From contig NZ_CALKHS010000009.1 in NCBI RefSeq assembly GCF_937988725.1, positions 1 to 64,000 of the forward strand: a stretch of 64,000 nucleotides of DNA, in the 5' to 3' direction. Below the pieces are notes generated by a model that searched no databases, had not been told where the DNA came from, and was given only the letters and a program-made list of their open reading frames with translations. Both the position numbers and the translations under genes were made by a program. This document shows, piece by piece, positions 16,696 through 26,700 of the stretch. Positions within the stretch are counted from its first letter, which is position 1; every line of letters begins with the position of its first letter. Origin of the DNA: an uncultured Castellaniella sp. (GTDB lineage Bacteria; Pseudomonadota; Gammaproteobacteria; Burkholderiales; Burkholderiaceae_B).

Positions 16696-17462
16696 GCCTC
16701 ATCCGCGCTCGCCGCCGGGGGTCGCTTCCCCAGCCAGTACAGTTTGACGTAACGATAAAAGCTGCCCGTCGCCGCCATGCCCGCCAGCACCAGGCCCTGC
16801 CAGCCGTCCAGGACGCCGCGCCGCAGCACGTAATGCCGGATGAAGGTCCAGGCGGCATGGCCGAACGGCCCCAGCACTCCGGTCCTGCGGCCCTTCCGAT
16901 GAGCGGCGAGCGCGGCCTCGGTCGAATAGCGGTTGATCTTGTCGATGAAGATTTCCAGGCTGGCGTAGGGATAATGCAGGAAATGGCCGGACAGGGTCGC
17001 CGTCCTTCCGGACACCACGACATGCTCATGGACGGGCGCGTCGGAAAACCGGCCGGCGTCGCGGCGGAACAGGCGCACGACGTAATCGGGCCACCAGCCG
17101 CTGTGGCGTATCCAGCGGCCGCAGAAATTGGACAGCCGGGCCACGCGATATGCCTGGGCCTGCGGCGCGGCCAGGGCCCGCGTGATCGACTCGGCCAGCT
17201 CGGGCGTGACGCGTTCGTCGGCATCGATGGACAGGACCCAGTCGCCCGTCGCCAGATCCAGGGCGCGGTTCTTCTGCGGCCCGAAGCCGGGCCAGTCGGC
17301 GGTGGTCTCCACCCGGGCGCCCCGCTGGCGCGCGATGGCGCAGGTCGCGTCGGCGCTTCCGGAATCCAGGACGATGATCTCGTCCGCGAAGGCGACCGAG
17401 TCCAGGCATGCGCCGATGTGCGCCGCCTCGTTTTTCGTGATGACGATGACGGACAGTTTCAT
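16692..17462 (-). CDS. Glycosyltransferase family 2, WaaE/KdtX-like
   Basis: 256 residues, inverting GT-A fold. MKLSVIVITKNE and VLDSGSADATC form the nucleotide-binding start, and LSIDADE carries the DxD-type metal site. Overall it resembles WaaE (KdtX), which adds a beta-1,4-glucose to the first heptose of the inner core; that assignment is by family resemblance. It is the fourth gene after dnaE in the chain, separated by 42 bases from the upstream deacetylase and overlapping the following GT4 by four bases. Confidence 0.87.
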   Translation of the reverse strand: MKLSVIVITKNEAAHIGACLDSVAFADEIIVLDSGSADATCAIARQRGARVETTADWPGFGPQKNRALDLATGDWVLSIDADERVTPELAESITRALAAPQAQAYRVARLSNFCGRWIRHSGWWPDYVVRLFRRDAGRFSDAPVHEHVVVSGRTATLSGHFLHYPYASLEIFIDKINRYSTEAALAAHRKGRRTGVLGPFGHAAWTFIRHYVLRRGVLDGWQGLVLAGMAATGSFYRYVKLYWLGKRPPAASADEA

Positions 17463-17504
17463 GAGCGGGTCCGCGCGACATGCGGGCCAGCCGGCCCCTG
17501 CGCC

Positions 17505-18350
17505 CTAATCGGCATAATGCTGCCCCCGCTTCCAGCGCTTCCAGGCATTGAACGCAGGCCCGATCCAGGGACTGGCGGCCACGCGGATCCTGCGGCCGGT
17601 GGACGCGCCCGACGTATTGCGGACCGCGAAACGGAAGATCGAGGCCGGATCCGCGCCCGGCCGGTTGCGGCCGAAGGCCCGTGTCGTGTACAGGTGGCGG
17701 AACCCGGCTTCCTGGGCGATGGCGACATAGTCGGCGTCGAAATAGCCCTGGGGCCAGCACAAATGATCGGACGCCGCCCCCAGGTGTTCGGCCAGGCAGG
17801 CGCGGGACTGCCGCAGTTCCTGGCGCATCCGTTCGTTCTTGCCGGCCGGATCCTGCTTGTCCCAGCGGGTATGCGTGTGGGTATGGCTGTGGAACTCGCA
17901 GACCCCGTCGGCCCGCATGCGTTCGATTTCCGACCAGCGCAAGGCGATGTCGGGGGCCTGGCCCGCCGCCGCCAGCCGCATGCAGCCCGTATGATCGGGC
18001 GTGGGCGGCAAAGCCTGCCCGCCCTGCCCCGCGTGGGGCCGGGCCGGCCCCGCGCCGATCCAGCTCGTGACCAGGAAGATGACGGCATGAAAGCCGAATT
18101 CCCGCAGCACCGGCCAGGCATGGACATAATTGTCCAGATAGCCGTCGTCGAACGTGATGAGAACGGACCGCGCGGGAGCCGGCGCGCCCGCCAGGTGCGC
18201 GGCGAATTCTTCGCAGGTGAGCGTCCGGTAGCCATGGCGCTTGAGCCAGGCCATCTGGTCGCGGAAGTGTTCCGGCGTGACGTTGATGTCGCCGCCCGCG
18301 GGCGTGACGTGGTGGTACATCAGGACGGGAACCGTGCAGGCGCGCTTCAT
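17505..18350 (-). CDS. Polysaccharide deacetylase (NodB domain)
   Basis: 281 residues, second CE4-type deacetylase of the block. ITFDDGYLDN holds the catalytic and metal-binding aspartates and EFHSHTHTHTRWD supplies a His-rich metal site; WPQGYFD follows. There is no signal peptide. The N-terminal VPVLMYHHVTP is typical of deacetylases found in LPS or capsule loci. The start overlaps the stop of the upstream GT4 gene as ATGA. The two deacetylases differ in length and in the second metal motif, so they probably act on different sugars or at different steps. Confidence 0.9.
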   Translation of the reverse strand: MKRACTVPVLMYHHVTPAGGDINVTPEHFRDQMAWLKRHGYRTLTCEEFAAHLAGAPAPARSVLITFDDGYLDNYVHAWPVLREFGFHAVIFLVTSWIGAGPARPHAGQGGQALPPTPDHTGCMRLAAAGQAPDIALRWSEIERMRADGVCEFHSHTHTHTRWDKQDPAGKNERMRQELRQSRACLAEHLGAASDHLCWPQGYFDADYVAIAQEAGFRHLYTTRAFGRNRPGADPASIFRFAVRNTSGASTGRRIRVAASPWIGPAFNAWKRWKRGQHYAD

Positions 18351-19444
18351 CGGACCCGCTCCTGGAGCCAGCCCCGGTAGCAGCGTTCCGTCCGCCGGAC
18401 CAGGCCTTCCAGGGTGAAGCGGTCCGACTCGCGCACGGCCTTCATCCCCGCCCGGCCCATGGCGCGGCGCCGCTCGGGATCGTCGACCAGCATCCGGATC
18501 GCGTCCGCCAGCGCCGTCTGGTCATGCAAGGGCACCAGCACGCCCGTCACCCCGTCCTGAAGCATTTCGGAAACCCCTCCAACGTCCGTGCCGACCACGG
18601 GCAGGCCCGCGGCGGCGGCTTCGACGAATACCGTGCCGGAGGCTTCCTGTTCCGTGGCCAGGGCGAACAGATCGAAACCGGCCAGCACGTTCGGGATATC
18701 CGTCCGGCGTCCGGCAAAGAGCACTTTATCCTGCAAACCGCGCATTTGCACCATGGTCCGCAATTCTTCCAGGGTCGGCGATCCGTCCCCCACCAGCACC
18801 AGGTAGACGTCCGGCCGCCGCAGCAGATCCGCCATGGCGTCGATCAGGGCCCGGTGGCCTTTCTTGGCCCGCATCACGGCCACGCATCCCACCACGACCG
18901 CGGAGTCGGGGATGCCAAGTTCCGCTCGCAGGCTGGAATGTTCCACCGGAGGCGGCAGGGGGATGGGCGAGTAGACGGTGGCGACCCGGTCCGGCGCCGC
19001 GCCGCATTCCAGCAGCAGGTTTCGCACGTGATCGCTGACCGTCGTGACGCAATGCGGCACCCGGGTGTACGACAGCAGGGAGCCCGGCTTCACCGCCAGA
19101 TGGCGGGTGCGGACGATCAGGGGCGTGCCGGCCAGGCGCGCGGCCACCCCCGCCAGCAGGGTATCCCGCCGGCTATGGGTGTTCAGGACGTCGAAGCGGC
19201 CGTTCTTCAGGATGCGCCGGACCTGGAAGACCCCGCGCGCGTAATTGCGCGGACCGTCCATCATCAGGGTGTGGACCTGGAAGCCCTCGTCGCGCAGGCG
19301 CTGCGTCAGGCGGGCATGCGGCTGGCACAGGGCTTCCATGTGATGCCCCGCCGCCCGCATCGCGCGCATTTCCTTGAAGATGCGGTTCTCCTGGCCTCCG
19401 AACCCGGTGGCCGCCTCGGAATGCAGGATGCGCAACGGTTCCAT
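18347..19444 (-). CDS. Glycosyltransferase family 4
   Basis: 365 residues from the ATG at 19444; MEPLRILHSEAATGFGGQENRIF shows the GT4 acceptor loop, VVGCVAVMRAKKGHRALIDAM the donor-side strand, and EQEASGTVFVEAAAAGLPVV the E-x7-E motif. The chosen ATG overlaps the TGA of the GT25 gene in the TGATG style; a longer frame starts 21 codons earlier inside that gene and was rejected. Second of the sugar transferases in the chain, it probably acts on the LPS core. Substrate unknown. Confidence 0.9.
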   Translation of the reverse strand: MEPLRILHSEAATGFGGQENRIFKEMRAMRAAGHHMEALCQPHARLTQRLRDEGFQVHTLMMDGPRNYARGVFQVRRILKNGRFDVLNTHSRRDTLLAGVAARLAGTPLIVRTRHLAVKPGSLLSYTRVPHCVTTVSDHVRNLLLECGAAPDRVATVYSPIPLPPPVEHSSLRAELGIPDSAVVVGCVAVMRAKKGHRALIDAMADLLRRPDVYLVLVGDGSPTLEELRTMVQMRGLQDKVLFAGRRTDIPNVLAGFDLFALATEQEASGTVFVEAAAAGLPVVGTDVGGVSEMLQDGVTGVLVPLHDQTALADAIRMLVDDPERRRAMGRAGMKAVRESDRFTLEGLVRRTERCYRGWLQERVR

Positions 19445-20223
19445 CATGCGGACAGCCCATGATGATGGTGATGGATGCGGAAGCGGATGTTGTGCAGCAG
19501 CCGCCACACCGTATCGCGCGCCTTGTAGGCCTCGCGCCGCACCTTGTCCGTCAGCGGCAGCGGGGATTCCGCGTCCGCGCCCGTGATGTCCGAGGGCGAT
19601 TCATGGTCCTGGGCCACGCACGCGGGCCGGATCGCGATGTTCTCCACGCCATGCTCATAGAAGCGGAACATCATGTCGTCCACGGGGTAGATCCAGGTCC
19701 GGCCGCCGTCCAGCAGCGCGCGCGCGCCTTCGGGCGCCAGCAGATAGGCCACGGAGCAGGAGTGCCGCTTGAGCTTGCGCGTCAAGGCGAAGGGCCCCAC
19801 CCGCCCGACCAGCGTGAAGGCGTCCCGGCCCGGCCGGTCGTATTCATGCAGCCAGATGAAGGGCCAGGCCCCGAGCAGCGCCTGCGCATGCTCGAGCATG
19901 TCCGGGAAATTGCCCTTCAGGATCGCGTCGTCCTCGACCACGATCAGGGGCCGGCCGGAATCGGCGCATTCCTGCCAGAGCAGGTAATGGCTGGCGAAAC
20001 AGCCCAGCTGGGACGGCATCAGGTCGCGGCCGCGCCCTCTCACCCGGGCGCGCGCGACGGGGTCGTAATGGGCGAACAGCGGATGGTCGGGCCGCTGCCT
20101 GCCGTTGACGGCGTCCAGGAAGCTGTAGCCGGAGATCCCCAGCCGATCGAACTGGCCGGCGATCCGCTGCCGCCGGTCGGGCCGGGACGCCAGGCTGATG
20201 ATGCGAATGGGGATCGTGTTCAT
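19444..20223 (-). CDS. Glycosyltransferase family 25 (LPS glycosyltransferase)
   Basis: 259 residues. Family 25 features are visible: ISLASRPDRRQ at the start, LGCFASHYLLWQ, IVVEDDAIL with the acidic metal site, and YPVDDMMFRF. Relatives such as Lex1/LpsA add glucose or galactose to the LPS outer core. The start ATG at 20223 overlaps the dnaE stop by four bases, so this gene is translationally coupled to DNA polymerase III. The C-terminus ends in a run of five histidines (codons at 19459-19473, mixed CAT and CAC) followed by Gly-Leu-Ser-Ala, an unusual tail. Confidence 0.9.
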   Translation of the reverse strand: MNTIPIRIISLASRPDRRQRIAGQFDRLGISGYSFLDAVNGRQRPDHPLFAHYDPVARARVRGRGRDLMPSQLGCFASHYLLWQECADSGRPLIVVEDDAILKGNFPDMLEHAQALLGAWPFIWLHEYDRPGRDAFTLVGRVGPFALTRKLKRHSCSVAYLLAPEGARALLDGGRTWIYPVDDMMFRFYEHGVENIAIRPACVAQDHESPSDITGADAESPLPLTDKVRREAYKARDTVWRLLHNIRFRIHHHHHGLSA

Positions 20224-23200
20224 CCGTAGTAGACCTCGACCTGATCGTAGGACAGCCACTGCCGCGCGCCGGCGATCAGGGCATCGTCCATGCGCACGCG
20301 CCAGTCGTCGCCCAGGCGCAGCAGGCAGGAGAAGCCCGGGCGGCGCAGCCGCAGCTCGACCGGCACGCCGGCGTCCTCCGAGCGCCACGGGTTCAGCAGT
20401 TCCTGCAGCTGCGCGGGTTCCAGGGCGTCGGGCACCGACAGGCGCAGGCTGCGGGCGCGGGTTTCCCGGATGCGCTGCAGGTCGTACAGGTCGTCCGCCG
20501 ACACGCGCAGGCCGCCGGAATAATCGTCGTGGCTGACCCGGCCCTGGATGACCAGGGGACGGTCTTCTTTCAGGCTGTCGCGGTACTGCTCGTACATCTC
20601 GTTGAAGATGGCGATCTCGATCTGCGCGGTGCCGTCGTCCAGCAGGGCGTACAGCATCTTGCCGCGCCGCGTCATGCGGGGCCGCACGGCCGCCAGCACC
20701 CCCGCCAGCCACTGCGGGCCGCGCGAAGGCGCCAGGCGGGCCAGCGGCGTGGGCGCCACCCGGCGGATCTCGTCGCGCCAGGCATCGAACAGGTGGCCGC
20801 TGAAATAGAAGCCCAGGGCGGTCTTTTCTTCGGTCAGGTGGGTCTGCAGATCCCAGGGCGCGACCCGCGCCAGTTCGCCCGCCACCAACTGGTCGGACTC
20901 ATCGGCGAAGAGCGAGCACTGATTGGCATTGCGTTCCGCCTGTTCGGCGGCTTCGATGGCGCTGCCCAGGGTTTCCAGCAAGGCGGCCCGGTTTTCCTCC
21001 AGCGTATCGAAGGCGCCGGCGCGGATCAGGGCCTCGATGGTGCGGCGATTCACCGTATGGCGATCCACCCGGGCGCAGAAATCGAACAGGCTGGCGAACG
21101 GCCCGCCGGCTTCCCGCGCCGCCAGGATGGCCTCGACCGCGGACTGCCCGGTGCCCTTGACCCCGCCCAGGCCGTAGCGGATGGTGCGCGGCGGCTTGCC
21201 CTGGGCCGTGTGATCGTCGGCCACGGGCGCGAAACGATAGCCCGAGGCATTGACGTCGGGCGGCAGGACGGCCACGCCATTGGCCACGGCATCGCGCCAG
21301 AACACCTGGATCTTGTCGGTGTCGTCCATGTCCGAGAGCATGGTGGCCGCCAGGAATTCCGCCGGATGGTAGCGCTTGAGCCAGGCCGTCTGGTAGGAAA
21401 TCAGCGCGTAGGCGGCCGAGTGGCTCTTGTTGAAGCCATAGCCTGCGAACTTTTCCATCAGGTCGAACAGGTGGGCCGCCAGGTCGGCGTCGTAGCCTTT
21501 CTTGACGGCGCCCTCCTGGAAGATGACCCGGTGCTTGGCCATTTCCTCGGGCTTCTTCTTCCCCATGGCGCGGCGCAGCAGGTCGGCGCCCCCCAGGGAA
21601 TAGCCGCCGATGATCTGGGAAATCAGCATCACCTGTTCCTGGTAGACGATGACGCCATAGGTGCTCTTCAGCACCGGTTCCAGATCGGGGTGGAAGTAAT
21701 CGACGTCCGCGCGGCCGTGCTTGCGGTTGACGAAGTCGACCACCATGCCCGATTCCAGGGGGCCGGGCCGAAACAGCGCCAGCAAGGCGATCACGTCTTC
21801 GAAGGTATTGGGCTGCATGCTTTTCAGCAGCTCTTTCATGCCCCGCGATTCCAGCTGGAAGACCGCCGTGGTGTTGGCCGACGACAGCAGGGCATAGGTT
21901 TCGGGATCGTCGAGCGGCAGGCTCATGATGTCGAAATCGCGCATGCCCGGATTGAATTCCCGCACGTAGCGCACGGCCCAGTCCAGGATGGTCAGGTTGC
22001 GCAGGCCCAGAAAGTCGAATTTGACCAGGCCGACGTCTTCCACGTCGCCCTTGTCGTATTGCGACACGACGCTGGATTCGCTGCCCGGCTGGCAGTACAG
22101 CGGCGTGTAATCGGTCAGCTTGCCCCGGGCGATGATCACGCCGCCGGCGTGCATCCCGATGTTGCGCGTCAGGCCTTCCAGGGGCCGGGCCAGGTCGATC
22201 AGGGCGTGGATCTCCTCGTCCGTGTCGTAGCGTTCCTTGAATGCCGGCTCGTTTTCCAGGGTGCGGTCCAGCGTCCAGGGGTCGGCCGGATTGAAGGGGA
22301 TCATCTTCGACAGGTTGTCGCAGACGCTGTAGGGCATTTCCAGCACCCGGCCGACGTCGCGCACCACGGCCTTGGCGCCCAGGGTGCCGAAGGTCGCGAT
22401 CTGGCTGACGGCGTCGCGCCCGTACTTTTCCTTGACGTATTCAATGACGCGTTCGCGGTTGTCCTGGCAGAAGTCCACGTCGAAGTCGGGCATGGAGACG
22501 CGTTCGGGATTCAGGAAGCGTTCGAACAGCAGGTCGTAGCGCAGGGGATCGAGATCGGTGATGCCCAGGCTGTAGGCGACCAGGGAGCCGGCCCCCGACC
22601 CCCGGCCGGGACCGACCGGAACCCCGTGGCTCTTGCCCCAGTTGATGAAGTCCTGCACGATCAGGAAGTAGCCCGGGAACCCCATGCCGACGATCGTCTT
22701 GCATTCCAGGTCCAGGCGTTCCTGGTAGGCGGGCATCTGGCGGGCGCGCTCGTCGGCGTCCGGATACAGCTGCAGCATGCGGCGCTGCAGGCCTTCATTG
22801 GCCAGATGCACCATGTAGTCGTCCAGCGACACGCCGTCGGGCGTCGGGAACAGCGGCAGTTCCGGGTGGCCCAGCGTCAGGGTCAGGTTGCAGCGCCGCG
22901 CGATCTGAGCGGTATTGGCCAGCGCCGAGGGCACGTCGGCGAAACGCCGGGCCATCTCGTCGCTGCCGGGCATGTACTGCTCGGGCGTGAAGCGCTTGAC
23001 CCGGCGCGGATTGCCCAGCAGTTCGCCTTCGGCGATGCAGACGCGGGCCTCGTGGGCGCGGAAGTCTTCCGGCTCGACGAACTGGATGGGATGGGTCGCC
23101 ACCACCGGCAGGCCGCAATCGGCCGCCACCCGCAGGGCCGCCTGGACGTAGGCCTCGTCGCCCTCGAATCCGGCGCGCTGCAGTTCGATGAAATAACCGC

Positions 23201-23699
23201 CCGGAAAATCCGCCGCCCACTGGCGAGCCAGGCGGCGGGCTTCGTCGAGCCGGCCGGCCTCCAGCGCATGGCCGACGTCGCCCGCCCGAGCCCCGGACAG
23301 CGCGATCAGGCCGCTTTTCCCGGACAGCCATTCGCGGCGCAGCTCGGCGCGTCCGCTCTGGCTGTTTTCCGTCCAGGCGCGGCTGAGCAGTTCGCACAGG
23401 TCCAGATAAGCGGTGTGATCCGTGGCCAGCAGCAGCAGGCGAAACGGCTTGTCCGCGTCATCCGGGTTGCCCAGCCAGACGTCGCAGCCCGCGATCGGCT
23501 TGATCCCGGCCTTGCGGGCCGCCTTGTAGAACTTGATCCAGGCGAACAGGTTGGCCAGGTCCGTCAGGGCCATGGCCGGCTGGCCGAAGGCCTTGGCGCG
23601 CTTGACCAGGTCGGGGATGCGGGCAATGCCGTCCACCACGGAAAATTCGGAGTGGCTGCGCAGGTGAACGAACGGAGAGGATACGGTGGACATCGTCAT
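20220..23699 (-). CDS. dnaE: DNA polymerase III subunit alpha
   Basis: Replicative polymerase catalytic subunit, 1159 residues, the normal length. The N-terminal PHP domain starts with HLRSHSEFSVVDG, the palm has the catalytic aspartates in PDFDVDF (about residue 400) and GPGRGSGAGSLVAY just before, then fingers, a helix-hairpin-helix region and a C-terminal OB domain with LLDDGTAQIEIAIF. It lies 25 bases after hrpA on the same strand. Its stop codon is shared with the start of the GT25 gene, so the LPS genes are probably transcribed at least partly from the dnaE promoter. Confidence 0.97.
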   Translation of the reverse strand: MTMSTVSSPFVHLRSHSEFSVVDGIARIPDLVKRAKAFGQPAMALTDLANLFAWIKFYKAARKAGIKPIAGCDVWLGNPDDADKPFRLLLLATDHTAYLDLCELLSRAWTENSQSGRAELRREWLSGKSGLIALSGARAGDVGHALEAGRLDEARRLARQWAADFPGGYFIELQRAGFEGDEAYVQAALRVAADCGLPVVATHPIQFVEPEDFRAHEARVCIAEGELLGNPRRVKRFTPEQYMPGSDEMARRFADVPSALANTAQIARRCNLTLTLGHPELPLFPTPDGVSLDDYMVHLANEGLQRRMLQLYPDADERARQMPAYQERLDLECKTIVGMGFPGYFLIVQDFINWGKSHGVPVGPGRGSGAGSLVAYSLGITDLDPLRYDLLFERFLNPERVSMPDFDVDFCQDNRERVIEYVKEKYGRDAVSQIATFGTLGAKAVVRDVGRVLEMPYSVCDNLSKMIPFNPADPWTLDRTLENEPAFKERYDTDEEIHALIDLARPLEGLTRNIGMHAGGVIIARGKLTDYTPLYCQPGSESSVVSQYDKGDVEDVGLVKFDFLGLRNLTILDWAVRYVREFNPGMRDFDIMSLPLDDPETYALLSSANTTAVFQLESRGMKELLKSMQPNTFEDVIALLALFRPGPLESGMVVDFVNRKHGRADVDYFHPDLEPVLKSTYGVIVYQEQVMLISQIIGGYSLGGADLLRRAMGKKKPEEMAKHRVIFQEGAVKKGYDADLAAHLFDLMEKFAGYGFNKSHSAAYALISYQTAWLKRYHPAEFLAATMLSDMDDTDKIQVFWRDAVANGVAVLPPDVNASGYRFAPVADDHTAQGKPPRTIRYGLGGVKGTGQSAVEAILAAREAGGPFASLFDFCARVDRHTVNRRTIEALIRAGAFDTLEENRAALLETLGSAIEAAEQAERNANQCSLFADESDQLVAGELARVAPWDLQTHLTEEKTALGFYFSGHLFDAWRDEIRRVAPTPLARLAPSRGPQWLAGVLAAVRPRMTRRGKMLYALLDDGTAQIEIAIFNEMYEQYRDSLKEDRPLVIQGRVSHDDYSGGLRVSADDLYDLQRIRETRARSLRLSVPDALEPAQLQELLNPWRSEDAGVPVELRLRRPGFSCLLRLGDDWRVRMDDALIAGARQWLSYDQVEVYYG

Positions 23700-23723
23700 G
23701 CGGGGATTGTACTGAAGGGACGC

Positions 23724-26700
23724 CTATCGGGGCATGGCCGACCAGGCCTTTTGCAGGCGCTTGACCGAAACCGGGAAAGGCGTGCGCAAGGTCTGGGCGA
23801 ACAGGGCGACGCGCAATTCTTCGAGCTGCCAGCGAAAGGCGTCGAGCTGCGCGTCCGGAGCGCCCTTCAGGGCCGCGCGCGCCCGCTGCCAGGGGGCGAT
23901 CAGGGGAGCCATCTCGGCCATCAGGCGGGCGTCCCGGGCGGGGTCCTCCCGCAGCTTGTCGATCCGCATCTGCGCCGCCTTCAGGTAACGAGGCAAATGT
24001 TTCAATTGGTCCGCGGGCGTCCTGCGGATGAAGTCCCGCCCGACCAGGGCGTCGAGCTGCAGGCGGATGTCCTGCTGCGCGGACGGCCAGGGCTTGGCCT
24101 GCGGCAGTTTCTTCTGCAGGGCGGCCCGTTCCTGCAGGATGGCGGCGGCCAGCCGGGACAGTTCCTGCGCCAGCAGGCTCAGCCGCGCGCGCCCTTCTTC
24201 GCAGCGGCGGGCGAAGGACTCGGCATCCTCGGGCCAGGGATCCATCAGGCAGGCCTGCCCGATGGCGGCATCGATCAGCTGGTCGCGCAATTCCTGCTGC
24301 GTGCCCAGGTCCATGTACCACATGGCCATGCGGGTCAGCTCCGGCAGGTTCTTTTCCAGGTAGCGGACCTGTTCGCGCAAGGCCAGGCGAAACAGGCGGC
24401 GCAGGCCGTCGGCATGCACCCGGCGGGCTTCCTGCGGGTCGTCGAACACGTCCAGATCGCAGGACTCCCCCCGGTCCCGCAGGGCGGGATAGCCGATCAG
24501 CGACTGCCCGCCCCGCTGGATCTCCAGCAGTTCGGGCAAGGCGCCGAAAGTCCAGGCCGTCAGGCCCTCGTGGTCCAGGACCTGGGCGGCGGCGCGATCG
24601 CGCGCGGCCACCTGCTGGAACGAGGCCTGGGCCTGGCGGCCGTGCTCGGCCCGCAGCTGATCCAGGCTGCGCCCCCCCGACAGCATGCGGCCGTGTTCGT
24701 CGACGACCTTGAAATTCATGAACAGGTGCGGCGGCAGGGTTTCCAGCTTGAAGTCGGTGGCCTGGATGCGCACCTGGCGCTGCTCCCAGACGTCCTGGAT
24801 GATGGCCTCCAGCAGCCCCATGCCCGGATCGGCGGCGCGTTCGAACCAGCGGTCGTGGAAGCCCGCCGCGTAGTCCGGCAAAGGCACGCAATGGCGGCGC
24901 AGCTTCTGCGGCAGGGACTTCAGCAGCAGATGGACTTTTTCCTTCAGCATGCCTGGCGCCAGCCATTCGCAGCGCGCGGCGTCGATCTGGTTCAGGGCGA
25001 ACAGCGGCACGGTCAGGGTCATGCCGTCGCGCGGCGAGCCGGGCTCGAAGTGATAATCCACCGCCAGCTCGACGCCCGCCCACTGCAGGCGGCGGGGGAA
25101 GACGTCGGTCGTGACGCCCGCGGCGTCGTGCTGCATCAGGTCGTCGCGATTCAGGTTCAGGCGCCTGGCCGCCTGGGCGTCCAGCGTGCCGACCCAGGCT
25201 TCCAGCGTCGCCGTCTGGCTGACGTCGGCGGGAATCTGCTGGTCATAGAAGGCGTAGATCAAGGCATCGTCGACCAGGATGTCCGGGCGGCGGCTTTGGT
25301 GTTCCAGCCGCTCGATGGAGGCGATCAGCTTCCGGTTGTGGGCGATGAAAGGCAGCTTGCTGTCGATGTCCCCGGGGACCAGGGCGTCGCGGATGAAGAT
25401 CTCCCGGGCCGCCTTCGGATCGACGCGGCCGTAATGAACGCGGCGTCCCGTATAGACCGGCAGGCCATAGACCGTGCCGCGCTCGTTGGCCACGACCTGG
25501 CCGGCCTTTTTTTCCCAGCGCGGATCGGACCAGGCCTTTTTCAGCAGATGCGCCCCCGCCCGCTCGACCCAGACGGGCTCGATCTGCGCCACGCAGCGCG
25601 CGTACAGGCGGGTGGTCTCGACCAGTTCGGCGGCCAGCACCCAGCGGCCCGCCTTCTTCTGCAGGGACGAGCCCGGATGGATGGCGAAACGGATGTCCCG
25701 CGCGCCCTGGTACAGATTGGCGTCGTCGGCTTTCATGCCGATATTGCCCAGCAGGCCCGCCAGCAGGGCCATGTGGATCTGCTCCCGGGTGGCCGGCGTC
25801 TGGTTCAGCCGCCAGCCCTGCTCCCGCGCCAGGGTCAGCAGTTGCACATGGGTGTCGTGCCATTCGCGCAGGCGCACGGGAGACAGGAACTTCGCGCGGA
25901 TCTGGTCCACCAGCTTGCGCTGCGAGGCCTTGTGCGCGACCTGTTCCCCGTACCACTCCCACAACTTCAGCCAGGCGAGGAATTCGGACTGCTTGTCGCG
26001 GAACTGCGCATGAGCGTTGTCGGCGGCCTCGCGGGCCTGCATGGGCCGGTCGCGCGGATCCTGGATGGACAGGGCGGACGCGATGACCAGGACTTCCGTC
26101 AGGCACTGCTGTTCGTGGGCCGCGAAGATCATGCGGGCCACGCGCGGGTCCACCGGCAGCTTGGCCAGGGACCGCCCCACGGCGGTCAGGCGGTTCTGCT
26201 CGTCCAGCGCCCCCAGTTCCTGCAGCAGCTGGTAGCCGTCGGCGATGGCCCGGCCCGTGGGCGGTTCCACGAAAGGAAAGGCTTCCACGTCGTCCAGGCG
26301 CAGCGCCTTCATGCGCAGAATGACCGCCGCCAGCGAGGAGCGCAGGATTTCCGGATCGGTGAACGCGGGCCGCTGCTTGAAGTCCTGTTCGGCGTACAAG
26401 CGGATGCAGACGCCGGGGCCCAGGCGGCCGCAGCGCCCCGCCCGCTGATTGGCCGAGGCCTGGCTGATGGGTTCGATGCGCAGCTGTTCGACCTTGCTGC
26501 GCCAGGAATAGCGCTTGATGCGGGCCAGGCCGCTGTCCACGACGTAGCGGATGCCGGGCACCGTCAAAGAAGTTTCCGCCACGTTGGTGGCCAGCACGAT
26601 GCGCCGGACATTGCCGCGCGGGTGGAAGATCTGTTCCTGCTCGGCGCGCGACAGGCGGGCGTACAGGGGCAGCACCAGGGCGCCGGCCGGATGGCGCTTG

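Noticed and set aside
19459..19473. Five His codons taken as a cloning tag or vector contamination
   Set aside because: Codons are mixed, the frame is native, and the flanking genes overlap naturally on both sides.
19459..19473. His run as a histidine-leader attenuator
   Set aside because: It lies at the end of a 259-residue enzyme, with no his genes or terminator downstream.
12833..20223. Possible frameshifts at many four-base gene overlaps
   Set aside because: Each overlap joins two complete proteins with their own start and conserved N-terminus; they are ATGA-type couplings.
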